NCBI RefSeq assembly: GCF_902506195.1
Contig: NZ_LR732817.1
Coordinates: 2,943,407-3,007,406 of the forward strand
Source: Citricoccus sp. K5
Lineage (GTDB): Bacteria; Actinomycetota; Actinomycetes; Actinomycetales; Micrococcaceae
DNA length: 64,000 bases
Direction: 5' to 3'
The translations under genes and the position numbers were made by a program. Position 1 is the stretch's first letter. Each line of letters opens with the position of its first letter. This document shows positions 36,930 through 46,230 of this stretch, one piece after another. The notes under the pieces were generated by a model, which had not been told where the DNA came from, made no database searches, and was given only the letters and a program-made list of their open reading frames with translations.

Positions 36930-38635
36930 GCCCCAGCGGCCTGACGGCCCTGACACGACTGGAGGGGCCCGGCCGGCATCCCGGCCGCCAGTCCGGTCTG
37001 CAACCCGGCCAGCAACCCAGCCAGCGACCTGACCGGCGCGCCCGGTGGCGACTGCGCGGCGGTGGGCGGATGTGGGCCGTCGCCTGGGTGCTCGTCCTCG
37101 TGTGGTCCGTGGGCAGCTGGCTGATCGAAGACGGCGCCCTGGTCAACACCCGGGGCTGGCCGATGTTCGCGGAATTCTTCGCCGCGGCGCTCGCCCCGGA
37201 CCTCTCGGCAGACTTCCTGGTCCGCATCGGCGAGGCGACCCTGACCACGCTCTCCTTCGCGATCCTGGGAACGCTGCTGGCCGTGGCCGGGGGCCTGGTG
37301 GTCGGGGTGCTCACCTCGGAGACCTGGTGGGCGGCCGGCTCGCCGTCCCGCGGCCGGTCACTGGCCAGCCGCACAGCTCGCCGGGCCGGATGGCTGGTCA
37401 CCCGGCTCGGTTTGGCTCTGCCGCGGGGCATCCACGAGGCCGTCTGGGCCCTGCTGCTGCTCAGCGTGCTGGGCCGGGATCCACTGGTGGGGGTGCTGGC
37501 GATCGCGATCCCGTTCGGGGCCATCACGGCCAAGGTCTACGCCGAGATCATCGACGAGTCCGCCCGCGGCCCCTTCGAGGCGCTGCGGGCATCCGGTGCC
37601 CGGCGCGGGACCGCGTTGCTCTACGCCGTGGCACCGGTCGCCCTGCCGGACCTGGCCTCGTATGCCTTCTACCGGTTCGAGTGCGCCGTCCGCTCCGCCG
37701 TGATCCTCGGCATGGTGGGTGCCGGTGGCCTCGGCTTCGAACTGGTCCTGAGCTTCGCCGGCTCTCGTCATGGCGAGGTCTGGACGCTGATCTTCACCAT
37801 GGTGTTGCTGGGAGCCGTGGTGGACCGGTGGGGATCCGGCCTCCGTCGTGCTGGCGGGCGCTGGCGCACCGGCGGGACGGTATTGATCACGGCCGTCCTG
37901 GCCATCGCCGCGCTCGTGCACCTCGGGCCGGACCTGTCCCGGGTGTTCACGGAGCGGACCGCCGGCCTGTTCGCCGGCCTGGTGGATGATCTGCTGCCCC
38001 CGGCACTGCCCGACGGCGGGTGGTCCCGGTTGCTCGAGGACGCGCTCGAGACGCTGCAGATGTCCCTCGTGGCGGGCACGATCGCCGGCGTGGCGGCCGT
38101 GGGCGTGGCCTTCGTGGCGGCCCGCAACAGGGGCGCCGGCGTCAGTGCCGCCCGACGGCTGGCCGGGGCGGCGGCCCGCTGGCTGCTGTTGTTCACCCGG
38201 TCCCTGCCGCCGCCGGTCTGGGCCCTTCTGTTCCTGTTCCTGTTCCTGCCGGGGCCGTTGCCCGGGGCACTGGCGTTGGCCGCCTACAACTTCGGAATCC
38301 TGGGGCGGTTGTGCGCCGAGGTGGTGGAGAACCTCGACCGGCGCTCCCACGACCATCTCATCGCGGCCGGCGCCCCGCCGCTCAGTGCCTTCAGCTACGG
38401 GATCGTTCCCCAGGCCGGAGGGCGGTTCCTGTCCTATGGGCTGTACCGCTGGGAGGTGGCCATGCGGGAGACGGTCGTGGTCGGCGTCGTGGGGGCCGGC
38501 GGTCTGGGGCGGCTCCTGGAGGATCAGCGGGTCTCCTTCGACTACGGCGGCATGAGCGGGACCATCCTGGCCCTGGTGGTGCTCTCAGCCCTGGTCGACC
38601 TGATCAGCAGCGCTGTGCGCCGCTCCCTGCGCTGA
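36926..38635 (+). CDS. phnE: Fused double permease of the phosphonate-type ABC transporter
   Basis: 569 residues from GTG 36926. After an Arg/Gln-rich cytoplasmic start of about 50 residues there are two complete binding-protein-dependent permease domains, each with an EAA-type loop: EIIDESARGPFEALRASGAR in the first and EVVENLDRRSHDHLIAAGAP in the second. Normally two copies of a single-domain PhnE pair; here they are one polypeptide. With phnD and phnC this is a complete importer. No C-P lyase, phosphonatase or phosphite dehydrogenase gene is in the window, so the fate of the substrate is unknown. Confidence 0.9.
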   Translation: MSPSGLTALTRLEGPGRHPGRQSGLQPGQQPSQRPDRRARWRLRGGGRMWAVAWVLVLVWSVGSWLIEDGALVNTRGWPMFAEFFAAALAPDLSADFLVRIGEATLTTLSFAILGTLLAVAGGLVVGVLTSETWWAAGSPSRGRSLASRTARRAGWLVTRLGLALPRGIHEAVWALLLLSVLGRDPLVGVLAIAIPFGAITAKVYAEIIDESARGPFEALRASGARRGTALLYAVAPVALPDLASYAFYRFECAVRSAVILGMVGAGGLGFELVLSFAGSRHGEVWTLIFTMVLLGAVVDRWGSGLRRAGGRWRTGGTVLITAVLAIAALVHLGPDLSRVFTERTAGLFAGLVDDLLPPALPDGGWSRLLEDALETLQMSLVAGTIAGVAAVGVAFVAARNRGAGVSAARRLAGAAARWLLLFTRSLPPPVWALLFLFLFLPGPLPGALALAAYNFGILGRLCAEVVENLDRRSHDHLIAAGAPPLSAFSYGIVPQAGGRFLSYGLYRWEVAMRETVVVGVVGAGGLGRLLEDQRVSFDYGGMSGTILALVVLSALVDLISSAVRRSLR

Positions 38636-38649
38636 CCAGGCCAGTCAGG

Positions 38650-38940
38650 TCACTCGTCCCCGAGGCCCAGCTCCTTGGCTTTGCGCTCCCAGGCCTCATG
38701 CTCGTTGTCCCGCAGTTCCCGCTTCTCCACGCGGGCCTCGAGGCGGTCGATGCGGCGCTCGACCTCGGGTCTGACCTGCCCCGATTCCAGGGCCTCGATG
38801 CGCTTCTTGAGGCTCTCGAGTTCCTTCGGGTTGGACTCGTTGTCCGAGCCCGGAATGGCCTTGCCGGTCACCATGCTGAACACCATGAGGCCGCCCCAGA
38901 CGAGGATGGCGATGATGGCGATCCATGCGAACCAGGGCAT
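38650..38940 (-). CDS. Small membrane-anchored coiled-coil protein (96 aa)
   Basis: One N-terminal membrane helix (WFAWIAIIAILVWGGLMVF), then a polar linker and a charged coiled coil from about residue 40 (LESLKKRIEALESG, RRIDRLEARVEKRE). The architecture recalls PspB/phage-shock-like accessory proteins, but no specific match is claimed. A strong AAGGAG site precedes the ATG. It lies between the phn operon and fbaA, and points the same way as fbaA. Confidence 0.75.
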   Translation of the reverse strand: MPWFAWIAIIAILVWGGLMVFSMVTGKAIPGSDNESNPKELESLKKRIEALESGQVRPEVERRIDRLEARVEKRELRDNEHEAWERKAKELGLGDE

Positions 38941-39011
38941 GGGCTTCTCCTTCTCAAGGACGGCGGCCGGGGCATCCGCTGCGGAACGCGACCGGCCGGC
39001 GTCGTGATGGA

Positions 39012-40034
39012 TTATTTGATGGACTTGCCGGCGGAGCCGAGTTCCTGGCAGGCCTGCCCCACGCGGGCGGCCATGGACTCCTCGGCCTTGGCACCCCAGT
39101 TGCGCGGGTCGTACAGCTTCTTGTTGCCGACTTCGCCGTCGACCTTCAGGACACCGTCGTAGTTCTGGAACATGTGGGTCACCACGGGGCGGGTGAAGGC
39201 ATACTGCGTGTCCGTGTCCACATTCATCTTGATGACGCCGTAGGACACCGCGTCCGAGATCTCCTGGGAGGTGGAGCCGGAGCCGCCGTGGAAGACGAGG
39301 TCGAAGGGCCGGTCCTTGCCGATGCTGGCGCCGACCTCACGCTGGATCTCGTCCAGGATCTCCGGGCGCAGCGTCACTCCGCCGGGCTTGTAGACGCCGT
39401 GGACGTTGCCGAAGGTCAGGGCCGTGATGTAGCGGCCGTTCTCGCCGGCGCCGAGGGCCTCGATGGTGGCCAGGCCGTCCGCCACGGAGGTGTAGAGCTT
39501 GTCATTGATCTCGTGCGCCACGCCGTCCTCCTCGCCGCCGACCACGCCGATCTCCACCTCGAGGATCTGCCGGTTGGCGTGGGTGCGGGCCAGCAGCTCG
39601 CGGCCGATGCGCAGGTTCTCCTCGAGGGTCTCGGCCGAACCGTCCCACATGTGCGAGTTGAAGAACGGGTCACGGCCGGCCTTGACCTCGGCTTCGGAGG
39701 CGTCCAGCAGCGGCATGACGAAGCCGTCCAGCTTGTCCTTCGGGCAGTGGTCCGTGTGCAGGGCGATGTTGACGTCGTACTGCTTGGCCACCTCGCGGGC
39801 GAAGGCCACCATGGCCAGCGAACCGGTGACCATGTCCTTGACGGAAGAGCCGGAGAAGTAGGCCGCGCCACCCGTGGAGGCCTGGATGATGCCGTCCGAG
39901 CCGGCCTCGGCGAAGCCACGGATCGCGGCGTTCAGCGTCTGGGAGCTCGTGACGTTGATGGCCGGGTAGGCATAGCCGCCCTTCTTGGCGGAGTCGATCA
40001 TTTCGGCGTACTTGTCCGGTGAGGCGATGGGCAT
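39012..40034 (-). CDS. fbaA: Class II fructose-bisphosphate aldolase
   Basis: 340 residues, full length. YPAINVTSSQTLNAAI, QASTGGAAYFSG, the zinc-ligand segment NIALHTDHCPKDKLDG, EVEIGVVGGEEDG, TFGNVHGVYKPGG, and LVFHGGSGSTSQEI are standard class II A features. It cleaves fructose-1,6-bisphosphate into glyceraldehyde-3-phosphate and dihydroxyacetone phosphate with zinc. An AGGAG site precedes the ATG. Confidence 0.97.
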   Translation of the reverse strand: MPIASPDKYAEMIDSAKKGGYAYPAINVTSSQTLNAAIRGFAEAGSDGIIQASTGGAAYFSGSSVKDMVTGSLAMVAFAREVAKQYDVNIALHTDHCPKDKLDGFVMPLLDASEAEVKAGRDPFFNSHMWDGSAETLEENLRIGRELLARTHANRQILEVEIGVVGGEEDGVAHEINDKLYTSVADGLATIEALGAGENGRYITALTFGNVHGVYKPGGVTLRPEILDEIQREVGASIGKDRPFDLVFHGGSGSTSQEISDAVSYGVIKMNVDTDTQYAFTRPVVTHMFQNYDGVLKVDGEVGNKKLYDPRNWGAKAEESMAARVGQACQELGSAGKSIK

Positions 40035-40140
40035 TGCGGCTCCTTGACATCGATAGGTATCGGGTGACCCTGTCCATGGCCCATCCTAGTCAACCGCGCT
40101 GGTCACCCAAGGCCCCGGACCCGCCCGGGCCCACGCCCCG

Positions 40141-40806
40141 TCAGGGGCGCTGGCCGAAGACCTGCTGGCGGATCCAGGCGTGCATGGCGATGCCGGCGGC
40201 GGAGGCTGCATTGATGGACCGGGTGGATCCGTACTGTGCGATGGACAGCGTGGCCTCGGCCGCCGCATGGACCTCCTCGGAGAGCCCCGGCCCCTCCTGC
40301 CCGAAGACCAGCACGCACCGCTCGGGCAGCGGGAACGTCTCCAAGGGCACGGAGTCCGGGAAGATGTCGATGCCGATCACGGCCAGCCCCTCGGACGCGG
40401 CCCAGTCCGTGAAGTCCTCCACGGTGGGGTGGTGGTGCACGTGCAGATAGCGGTCCGTGACCATGGCCCCGCGCCGGTTCCAGCGGCGCCGGCCGATGAT
40501 GTGCACCCCCGCCGCGTTGAACGCGTTGGCGGTGCGCACCACGGTGCCGATGTTCAGGTCGTGCTGCCAGTTCTCGATCGCCACGTGGAACGGATGCCGC
40601 TTGGTGTCCAGGTCCGCCACGATCGCCTCGAGCGTCCAGTACCGGTAGTGGTCCGCCACATTGCGCCGGTCGCCGGCCCGCAGCAGCTCGGGGTCCCAGT
40701 GCTCCCCCGTGGGCCAGTCGCCCTCCCAGGGGCCCACGCCCACCTCACGCTCGGGTGCGTCCGGAACCGGCGCACCCGGGGCGGCCGGGCCGGCGTCGGG
40801 CGTCAC
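40141..40806 (-). CDS. SpoU/TrmH-family RNA 2'-O-methyltransferase
   Basis: 221 residues from GTG 40806, overlapping the upstream stop by GTGA. The SPOUT domain motifs are present: NLNIGTVVRTANAF-type motif 1 (here DLNIGTVVRTANAFNAAGVHII), motif 2 RCVLVFGQEGPGLSEEV, and motif 3 SINAASAAGIAMHAW. It should methylate a ribose in tRNA or rRNA with SAM; the exact site is not known. The N-terminal about 35 residues are Pro/Ala-rich and carry the exact GGGCCGGCGTCGGG string at 40787-40800 (on the plus strand). Confidence 0.9.
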   Translation of the reverse strand: MTPDAGPAAPGAPVPDAPEREVGVGPWEGDWPTGEHWDPELLRAGDRRNVADHYRYWTLEAIVADLDTKRHPFHVAIENWQHDLNIGTVVRTANAFNAAGVHIIGRRRWNRRGAMVTDRYLHVHHHPTVEDFTDWAASEGLAVIGIDIFPDSVPLETFPLPERCVLVFGQEGPGLSEEVHAAAEATLSIAQYGSTRSINAASAAGIAMHAWIRQQVFGQRP

Positions 40807-41132
40807 TTGAGGCGGTCGACGAGCGCCCAGGAGGCGAGCGCGGAGGCCCCCGCCACGGTCAGGACAGCCGGCCACGGGCCGATCTTCTTGGCGAGCGGGT
40901 GGGAGGCACCGAAGCCGCCGATGTACAACGCGGACAGCGCGACGGTGGTGGCGGCACCGCCCTTGGCGGCCCACGTGCGGCCGGCGTAGGCACCGGCCGC
41001 GGCCAGGACCACGCCGCCGAGGGCGCGGACCCCGGTCTCGCGGGCGGTGAGGTAGCCGCCGACGAGCCCGAGGGCGGCCAAGGGGGCGGTCACAACGGAT
41101 TCTGCGGGCTTGAACACACCGGTTTCGCTCAT
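40803..41132 (-). CDS. Small Ala/Gly-rich membrane protein (109 aa)
   Basis: Starts at ATG 41132, where TACCGT on the minus strand (41140-41145) lies 7 nt upstream (leaderless). Three or four weak hydrophobic segments rich in Ala and Gly; no motif recognised (DUF4235-like membrane proteins are a loose comparison). Its stop overlaps the start of the methyltransferase gene, so the two are expressed together. Confidence 0.7.
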   Translation of the reverse strand: MSETGVFKPAESVVTAPLAALGLVGGYLTARETGVRALGGVVLAAAGAYAGRTWAAKGGAATTVALSALYIGGFGASHPLAKKIGPWPAVLTVAGASALASWALVDRLK

Positions 41133-41170
41133 GGACACCACGGTAGCCCGCCCAGCCATTCATCACGGCC

Positions 41171-41221
41171 GCGCTACCTGTCGAGACACACCGGGACGAC
41201 TAGACAGTTGGCGCTTTCGTG
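41171..41221. repeat. Palindromic repeat, copy E2
   Basis: The left arm GCGCTACCTGTCGAGACAC (41171-41189) is identical to that of the terminator at 5135-5191. The right arm (41203-41221, GACAGTTGGCGCTTTCGTG) is a degraded version of the E1 right arm. It lies between divergent genes, so it is not a terminator here, but overlaps the corA promoter region. Confidence 0.75.
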
Positions 41222-41248
41222 ATGGGAAATGCAGAGCACAATGGACCC

Positions 41249-42247
41249 GTGACCATCGTCGACAACGCCATCTACAAGGACGGCCAGCGCATCCTGGCGC
41301 CCACCACGCTGCAGGAGACTTTCGAGCAGTGCAAACGGCTCGGCGGGATGGCGTGGGTGGGGCTGTACCGGCCGGATGAGGCGGAGCTGCAGGAGGTGGC
41401 GCACGAGCTCAACCTGCACGAGCTGGCGGTGGAGGATGCCCTGGTGGGCGGGCAGCGGGCCAAGCTCGAGCGCTATGACGATGACCGCTTCTTTGTGTTG
41501 ATCCCCGCTCGGTACCTGGACGAGTCGGAGACGGTGGAGTTCGGCGAGCTCAACGTGTTCGTGGGCAGCGACTTCGTGGTCACGGTCCGCCATTCGGAGG
41601 TCCCGGACCTCGCCCGGGTCCGGCGACACCTGGAGGAGCAACGGCCGGAACTTCTCTCCGCCGGTACCTCCGCCGTGGTGCACGGGATCCTCGACTCCGT
41701 GGTGGACGACTACTTCCCCGTGGCCGAGGGCCTGGAGAACGACATCGGCGAGATCGAGGACGAGATCTTCGCCGGGGACGGCAACGTGACCCGCCGCATC
41801 TACGAGCTCTCCCGCGAGGTGGTGGGATTCCAGCGGGCCATCCGGTCCCTGCCTCACATGTTGGAGACCTTGATCGAGCACCTGGAGGGGGATCCGGGCA
41901 AGGTCGAGGTACTCCGCAAGCTGCGTGACGTGCACGACCACAGCGTGCAGCTCAACGACCGCGTCGCCTCCATGCGCACGATGCTCGAGCATGCCCTGGA
42001 GCTGGACTCCACCCTGACCTCGAAGAAGCTCGCCGAGGTCTCCGTGGCGCAGAACGAGCAGGTCAAGCGCATCTCGTCCTGGGCGGCGATCATCTTCGCC
42101 CCGCAGCTGGTGGGCTCGATCTACGGCATGAACTTCGACCTCATGCCGGAGTTGCACTGGGTGTGGGGCTACCCGTTCGCCCTGGGGCTGATGCTCGCCG
42201 TGGCGCTGACGCTGTTCGTCCTGTTCCGCAAGAACGACTGGCTGTAG
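41249..42247 (+). CDS. corA: Magnesium/cobalt transporter CorA
   Basis: 332 residues from GTG 41249. The cytoplasmic N-terminal domain precedes two C-terminal membrane helices with the defining GMN loop in IYGMNFDLMPELHW. It is a homopentameric channel for Mg2+ (or Co2+/Ni2+). The start is placed at 41249 because CACAAT (41237-41242) lies 6 nt before it, a leaderless pattern; in-frame ATG 41222 would add nine residues within the E2 repeat region. Confidence 0.93.
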   Translation: MTIVDNAIYKDGQRILAPTTLQETFEQCKRLGGMAWVGLYRPDEAELQEVAHELNLHELAVEDALVGGQRAKLERYDDDRFFVLIPARYLDESETVEFGELNVFVGSDFVVTVRHSEVPDLARVRRHLEEQRPELLSAGTSAVVHGILDSVVDDYFPVAEGLENDIGEIEDEIFAGDGNVTRRIYELSREVVGFQRAIRSLPHMLETLIEHLEGDPGKVEVLRKLRDVHDHSVQLNDRVASMRTMLEHALELDSTLTSKKLAEVSVAQNEQVKRISSWAAIIFAPQLVGSIYGMNFDLMPELHWVWGYPFALGLMLAVALTLFVLFRKNDWL

Positions 42248-42279
42248 CCCGCCAGCCTCCGCCACGACCCGACATCCCA

Positions 42280-42342
42280 GGTTACGATCACGCCCGACGT
42301 CGAAACGCGCCGGTGCAGTCGACGCGTGTCGTGCTCGTAACC
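42280..42342. terminator. Bidirectional terminator between corA and pyrE
   Basis: GGTTACGATCACG (42280-42292) and CGTGCTCGTAACC (42330-42342) pair over 13 bp with one mismatch, with GACGTCGA/TCGACGCGT pairing inside. It lies between convergent genes. Confidence 0.7.
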
Positions 42343-42346
42343 GGGG

Positions 42347-42910
42347 TCAGTCGAGGCCGAGCTCGTCCTTGCCGAAGGCGTACAGGTACTGCACCCCGGC
42401 CTCCTCCTCGATGCGTTCGGCGGCGCCGGTGTCCCGGTCCACGATCACGGCCACGGCCTGCACCAGGCCGCCGGCCTGGCGGACTCCCTCGACGGCGGTC
42501 AGCGCCGACCCTCCGGTGGTGGAGGTGTCCTCGAGGACGACGACGGGGCGTCCTTCCACGGACGGTCCCTCCACCTGACGGCCCATGCCGTAGGACTTCT
42601 GCGCCTTGCGGACCACGAAGGCGTCCAGGTCCCGGCCCTGGCGGCCGGCCTCGTGGAGCATGGCGGTGCCGACGGGGTCCGCGCCCATGGTCAGGCCGCC
42701 GACGGCCTGGGCCTCGACGCCGGCCTGGTCCAACAGGTTCAGCATGACCCGTCCCACCAGCGGGGCGGCCTCGTGGTGGAGGGTGATGCGGCGCAGGTCG
42801 ATGTAGTAGTCGGCCTCCTTGCCGGAGGAGAGGGTGACCCTTCCGCGCACCACGGCCAGCTCCTTGATGAGTTCCAGCAAGCGGGCACGGTCCTGGGTCT
42901 GAGTCGTCAT
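42347..42910 (-). CDS. pyrE: Orotate phosphoribosyltransferase
   Basis: 187 residues. LSSGKEADYYIDLRRITLHH at the start, GGLTMGADPVGTA, and the PRPP loop VVVLEDTSTTGGSAL. It makes orotidine 5'-phosphate in pyrimidine synthesis. ATG 42910 is preferred over 42919 because on the minus strand TAGGAT (42918-42923) precedes it by 7 nt. Confidence 0.96.
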   Translation of the reverse strand: MTTQTQDRARLLELIKELAVVRGRVTLSSGKEADYYIDLRRITLHHEAAPLVGRVMLNLLDQAGVEAQAVGGLTMGADPVGTAMLHEAGRQGRDLDAFVVRKAQKSYGMGRQVEGPSVEGRPVVVLEDTSTTGGSALTAVEGVRQAGGLVQAVAVIVDRDTGAAERIEEEAGVQYLYAFGKDELGLD

Positions 42911-42971
42911 GGACTCCATCCTAGATTCCCCGACTCTGGATTCTCCGGCAGCGCACTCCTAGGGTGGTGCC

Positions 42972-43436
42972 ATGAGTGACCCCATTGACCGGGAGGCCCC
43001 GTCGGGCAACCCCACCGAACAGATGCTCAGCTACTGGATCAACCTGGTGGACACCCTGCTGACCACGCGCGTCAACGAGTCCCTCGCCGAACACGGGCTC
43101 ACCCGCGCACAGTGGCAGCTGATGAACACCCTGACGGCCCGGCCCCAGACCACCGAGGAACTCAGCCAGTCACTGGCGCCCGCCGCGGCCACCACCGAGG
43201 AGGGGCCACGGACGGTCGAGGAGCATCTGGACGAGCTCGTCGAGTCGGGCTGGCTGGTGGCTGAGGGCGGGATGTACACCCTGACCAGCACGGGACGCAC
43301 GTCCGGCGAGCGCGTGGCCGCCGTGGTGGAGGAACTGCGGGCGGAGATCACTGAGGGGTTCGATGACAGCCAGTACCAGATGGTGGTCCAGGCACTGAAG
43401 ACCATGGCCAGGAACCTCGGTTGGGAACATGCCTGA
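42972..43436 (+). CDS. MarR-like winged-helix protein
   Basis: 154 residues. LAEHGLTRAQWQLMNTLTARPQTTEELSQSL is the MarR front; a short Pro/Thr segment (APAAATTEEGPRT) takes the place where the recognition helix normally lies, then HLDELVESGWLVAEGGMYTLTSTGR is the wing. The recognition helix looks weak, so DNA binding is likely but not certain. TAGGGT (42960-42965) is 6 nt before the ATG (leaderless). Adjacent nadE has its own promoter. Confidence 0.78.
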   Translation: MSDPIDREAPSGNPTEQMLSYWINLVDTLLTTRVNESLAEHGLTRAQWQLMNTLTARPQTTEELSQSLAPAAATTEEGPRTVEEHLDELVESGWLVAEGGMYTLTSTGRTSGERVAAVVEELRAEITEGFDDSQYQMVVQALKTMARNLGWEHA

Positions 43437-43462
43437 AACATCCATGCGCCTAGGCTGGCCCC

Positions 43463-44287
43463 ATGCGTGAACTGCAGCGAGAGATCATCGCCGAGATGGG
43501 CGTCAGCCCCGAGATCGATCCGGCCGCCGAGGCGGCCAGACGCGTGACCTTCCTCCAGGACTATCTGCGGTCCTCCGGTGCCCAGGGATTCGTCCTCGGC
43601 ATCTCCGGAGGTCTGGACTCCACCCTGGCGGGCCGCTTGGCGCAGTTGGCCGTCGAAGGGCTCCGGGCCGAGGGCGAACAGGCCGAGTTCATCGCGGTCC
43701 GCCTGCCCTACAACGTGCAGCATGACGAGGACGATGCCCGGGCCGCCCTGGGCTTCATCGGCGCCGACCGCGAGGTCACCTATGACATCGCCGCCGCCGT
43801 GGACGGGTTCGAGTCCGAGTTCGCCTCCGCCATCGGTGAACCGATCTCCGACTTCAACAAGGGCAATGTCAAGGCGCGCGTGCGCATGGTCGCCCAGTAT
43901 GCGATCGCCGGGGGCCGTGGCCTCCTGGTGATCGGCACGGACCAGGCCGCGGAGTCCGTGACCGGATTCTTCACCAAGTACGGCGACGGCGGCGCGGACG
44001 TGCTGCCGCTGTTCGGTTTGAACAAGCGCCAGAACCGTTCGCTGCTCCAGCACCTCGGAGCGGCCGAGAGGCTGTGGGCCAAGGTGCCCACGGCGGACCT
44101 GCTGGACGGCAAGCCGGGCCAGACCGACGAGGCCGAGCTCGGCCTGGACTATGACACGATCGACGATTACCTCGAGGGCCGCGCCATCCCGGACGAGGCC
44201 GCCCAGAAGCTGGAATCGATCTACCTGCGCTCCCGGCACAAGCGCACCACACCGGTGACGATCCTGGACGGCTGGTGGCGCGGCTGA
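43463..44287 (+). CDS. nadE: NH3-dependent NAD+ synthetase
   Basis: 274 residues, the size of the ammonia-using enzyme without glutaminase domain. P-loop [13 protein letters not shown], then [35 protein letters not shown] and [26 protein letters not shown]. It converts nicotinate adenine dinucleotide to NAD+. TAGGCT (43451-43456) is 6 nt before the ATG (leaderless). Confidence 0.96.
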   Translation: MRELQREIIAEMGVSPEIDPAAEAARRVTFLQDYLRSSGAQGFVLGISGGLDSTLAGRLAQLAVEGLRAEGEQAEFIAVRLPYNVQHDEDDARAALGFIGADREVTYDIAAAVDGFESEFASAIGEPISDFNKGNVKARVRMVAQYAIAGGRGLLVIGTDQAAESVTGFFTKYGDGGADVLPLFGLNKRQNRSLLQHLGAAERLWAKVPTADLLDGKPGQTDEAELGLDYDTIDDYLEGRAIPDEAAQKLESIYLRSRHKRTTPVTILDGWWRG

Positions 44288-44300
44288 GGTTCGCCCGGGC

Positions 44301-45083
44301 CTAACGCCCCACGGGAACCTTGCGCATCACCAGCCAGGACACCCCGTTGGCGAGGACGGCGATCACGATCAGCAGGCCGGAGATCTTGGCGATGAGGTTC
44401 GTCGAGAAGAACGTCATGAAGTCCATCCCGGTGCCCAGCACCAGGGCCAGCGCCCCGAGGATGACCACCAGCAGCCCGGCGATCCCGGCCATCACGCCGT
44501 ACTGGCCCCACCGCAGGTAGACGGCGGCCAGTCCGGCCCCGACCGAGAGGCACGCCAGGGTGATCGCGAAGCTGATGAGCAGGGCGGCCCCCAGGTCACC
44601 GTCGCCGAGCGCGTAGACGTCGAACATGCGCGCTCCCGTGAACCAGTGGCCGGTGGCCTGCTCCAGTAGCAGGAAGGCCCCCATCAGGGCGGACAGGAAG
44701 GCGGACTGCACCACGATCCACAGGGCGGTGCCGGCCCAGTAGTGCCGGCGGGTGGATCCCATCATGCCGATGGCGAAGGGCATGGTCCGGGCGTAGGCGT
44801 AGACGCCGATCGTCACGATGAAGCCCGGCCAGGACCACAGTGCCGCCTGGTTGTAGCGGAAGCCGTCGGCGAGCTCTTCTGCCGTGGCCGGCGTCAGGGC
44901 CACCAGCAGCAGGAAGATGACCACGCACACGGCGGCCACGGCGGCCAGCATGATGATCGGCACCCAGACCATCTGCATGCGGTCCACGAAGTGCAGCCGG
45001 ACGATCCGCAGCACGGGGTTCATCCCGCCGTGGGCGGTGGCGGCCGGAGCGGGCCCGGCCTGGGTCAGGGTTGCGGTGCTCAT
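44301..45083 (-). CDS. ABC-type membrane component of the YtrA-regulated operon
   Basis: 260 residues, six membrane helices, no motif beyond the TM pattern. ATG 45083 overlaps the upstream ATPase stop by ATGA. Together with the ATPase and a YtrA-like GntR regulator it makes a Ytr-type ABC system; such systems are induced by cell-wall-active antibiotics in Bacillus, or transport unknown substrates. Role here is inferred from the operon. Confidence 0.8.
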   Translation of the reverse strand: MSTATLTQAGPAPAATAHGGMNPVLRIVRLHFVDRMQMVWVPIIMLAAVAAVCVVIFLLLVALTPATAEELADGFRYNQAALWSWPGFIVTIGVYAYARTMPFAIGMMGSTRRHYWAGTALWIVVQSAFLSALMGAFLLLEQATGHWFTGARMFDVYALGDGDLGAALLISFAITLACLSVGAGLAAVYLRWGQYGVMAGIAGLLVVILGALALVLGTGMDFMTFFSTNLIAKISGLLIVIAVLANGVSWLVMRKVPVGR

Positions 45084-46222
45084 CGTGACTCCTTCGGGGA
45101 TTCGGTGGCGGGCTCGCCCACGGTGTCGGTGGGCCGCGAGCCGATCGCGGCCACCAGGTCTTGGAGTCCGACCGGACCGATCTCCAGGTGCTGCTCGGCC
45201 GCGGCGGCGGCCAGGCCGGCGTCGGGCTGTCCGGCCAGGGTGACGGAGGACAGGCCGCCGATCCGGCGGGAGTGCAGGATGCTCCTGCCCTCCGTGAGCT
45301 GCCCGACGGCGGCCGCCGGGCCGGAGAGGGAGAAGGCGGCGCTGCGCGCCGAGTCCGCGTCGGCGTCCATCAGGATCCGGCCGTCGTCGATCACCAGGAC
45401 CTTCTCCAGCAGGTCCGCGGCCTCGTCGATGAGGTGGGTGGACATGATGATGGTGCGGGGGTGCTCCAGGTAGTCCTGCAGCATCACGTCGTAGAACAGC
45501 TGGCGGGCCGTGGCGTCCAGGCCGAGGTAGGGCTCGTCGAAGAAGGTCAGCGGGGCCCGGGAGGCGAGGCCGACGACGATGGCGACCGAGGACAGCTGCC
45601 CGCGGGAGAGCTTCTGGATCTTGGTCTCCACTGGAAGCCGGAACATCCTCACCAGTCGTTCGGCGAAGCTCTGGTCCCAGCTCTCGAAGAACCAGGGGGC
45701 GGACTTCAGCACGTGCCCGGCCTTGAAGGACTCCGGGTACTTCTGGTTCTCCCGGGCGAAGCACAGGTGGGAGGCCGTCTCGATGTCCTCGAAGGGTTGC
45801 CGTCCCATCACCGAGACCTCCCCGTTGCTGGCCCGGTCCTGGCCGGAGAGGATGGACAGGGCGGTGGTCTTGCCGGCGCCGTTGCGGCCGAGCAGGCCGC
45901 AGATGGAGTTGGCGGGGATATCGAAGTCGAGCCCGTGCAGGATCTCCTTGCGGCCGAAGGACTTCCGCAGCCCGCGCACGCTGATCACGGCCTCGGGGTT
46001 GATCGGCTGCCCGGCCGGCAGCGGCCTGGCCTCGTGGCTCAGGGCGTCGGCGGCATGGCCGGTGCCGGCGCCTGTGCCGGGCTCGGCCCGGAAGGACGCG
46101 GCCGCCGTGCCGGACATGGTGCCGGACGAGGTTCCGGGCGTGGTTCCGGATGGGGCGTCGCGTGCGGTGTGGTTGATGCCGCCGGGAGCGGTCTCGGGAA
46201 CGGTGTTGGGAGTGACGTGCAT
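45080..46222 (-). CDS. ABC transporter ATPase with unusual signature motif
   Basis: 380 residues. A Thr/Gly/Ala-rich N-terminal tail of about 75 residues precedes the ABC domain: Walker A LLGRNGAGKTTALS, signature LSRGQLSSVAIVVGLA (LSRGQ instead of LSGGQ), Walker B LTFFDEPYLGLD, H-loop MSTHLIDEAADLL. A C-terminal domain of about 130 residues follows. GGGGGA precedes the ATG. Middle gene of the GntR-ATPase-permease operon. Confidence 0.88.
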   Translation of the reverse strand: MHVTPNTVPETAPGGINHTARDAPSGTTPGTSSGTMSGTAAASFRAEPGTGAGTGHAADALSHEARPLPAGQPINPEAVISVRGLRKSFGRKEILHGLDFDIPANSICGLLGRNGAGKTTALSILSGQDRASNGEVSVMGRQPFEDIETASHLCFARENQKYPESFKAGHVLKSAPWFFESWDQSFAERLVRMFRLPVETKIQKLSRGQLSSVAIVVGLASRAPLTFFDEPYLGLDATARQLFYDVMLQDYLEHPRTIIMSTHLIDEAADLLEKVLVIDDGRILMDADADSARSAAFSLSGPAAAVGQLTEGRSILHSRRIGGLSSVTLAGQPDAGLAAAAAEQHLEIGPVGLQDLVAAIGSRPTDTVGEPATESPKESR

Positions 46223-46230
46223 GATTCCCC

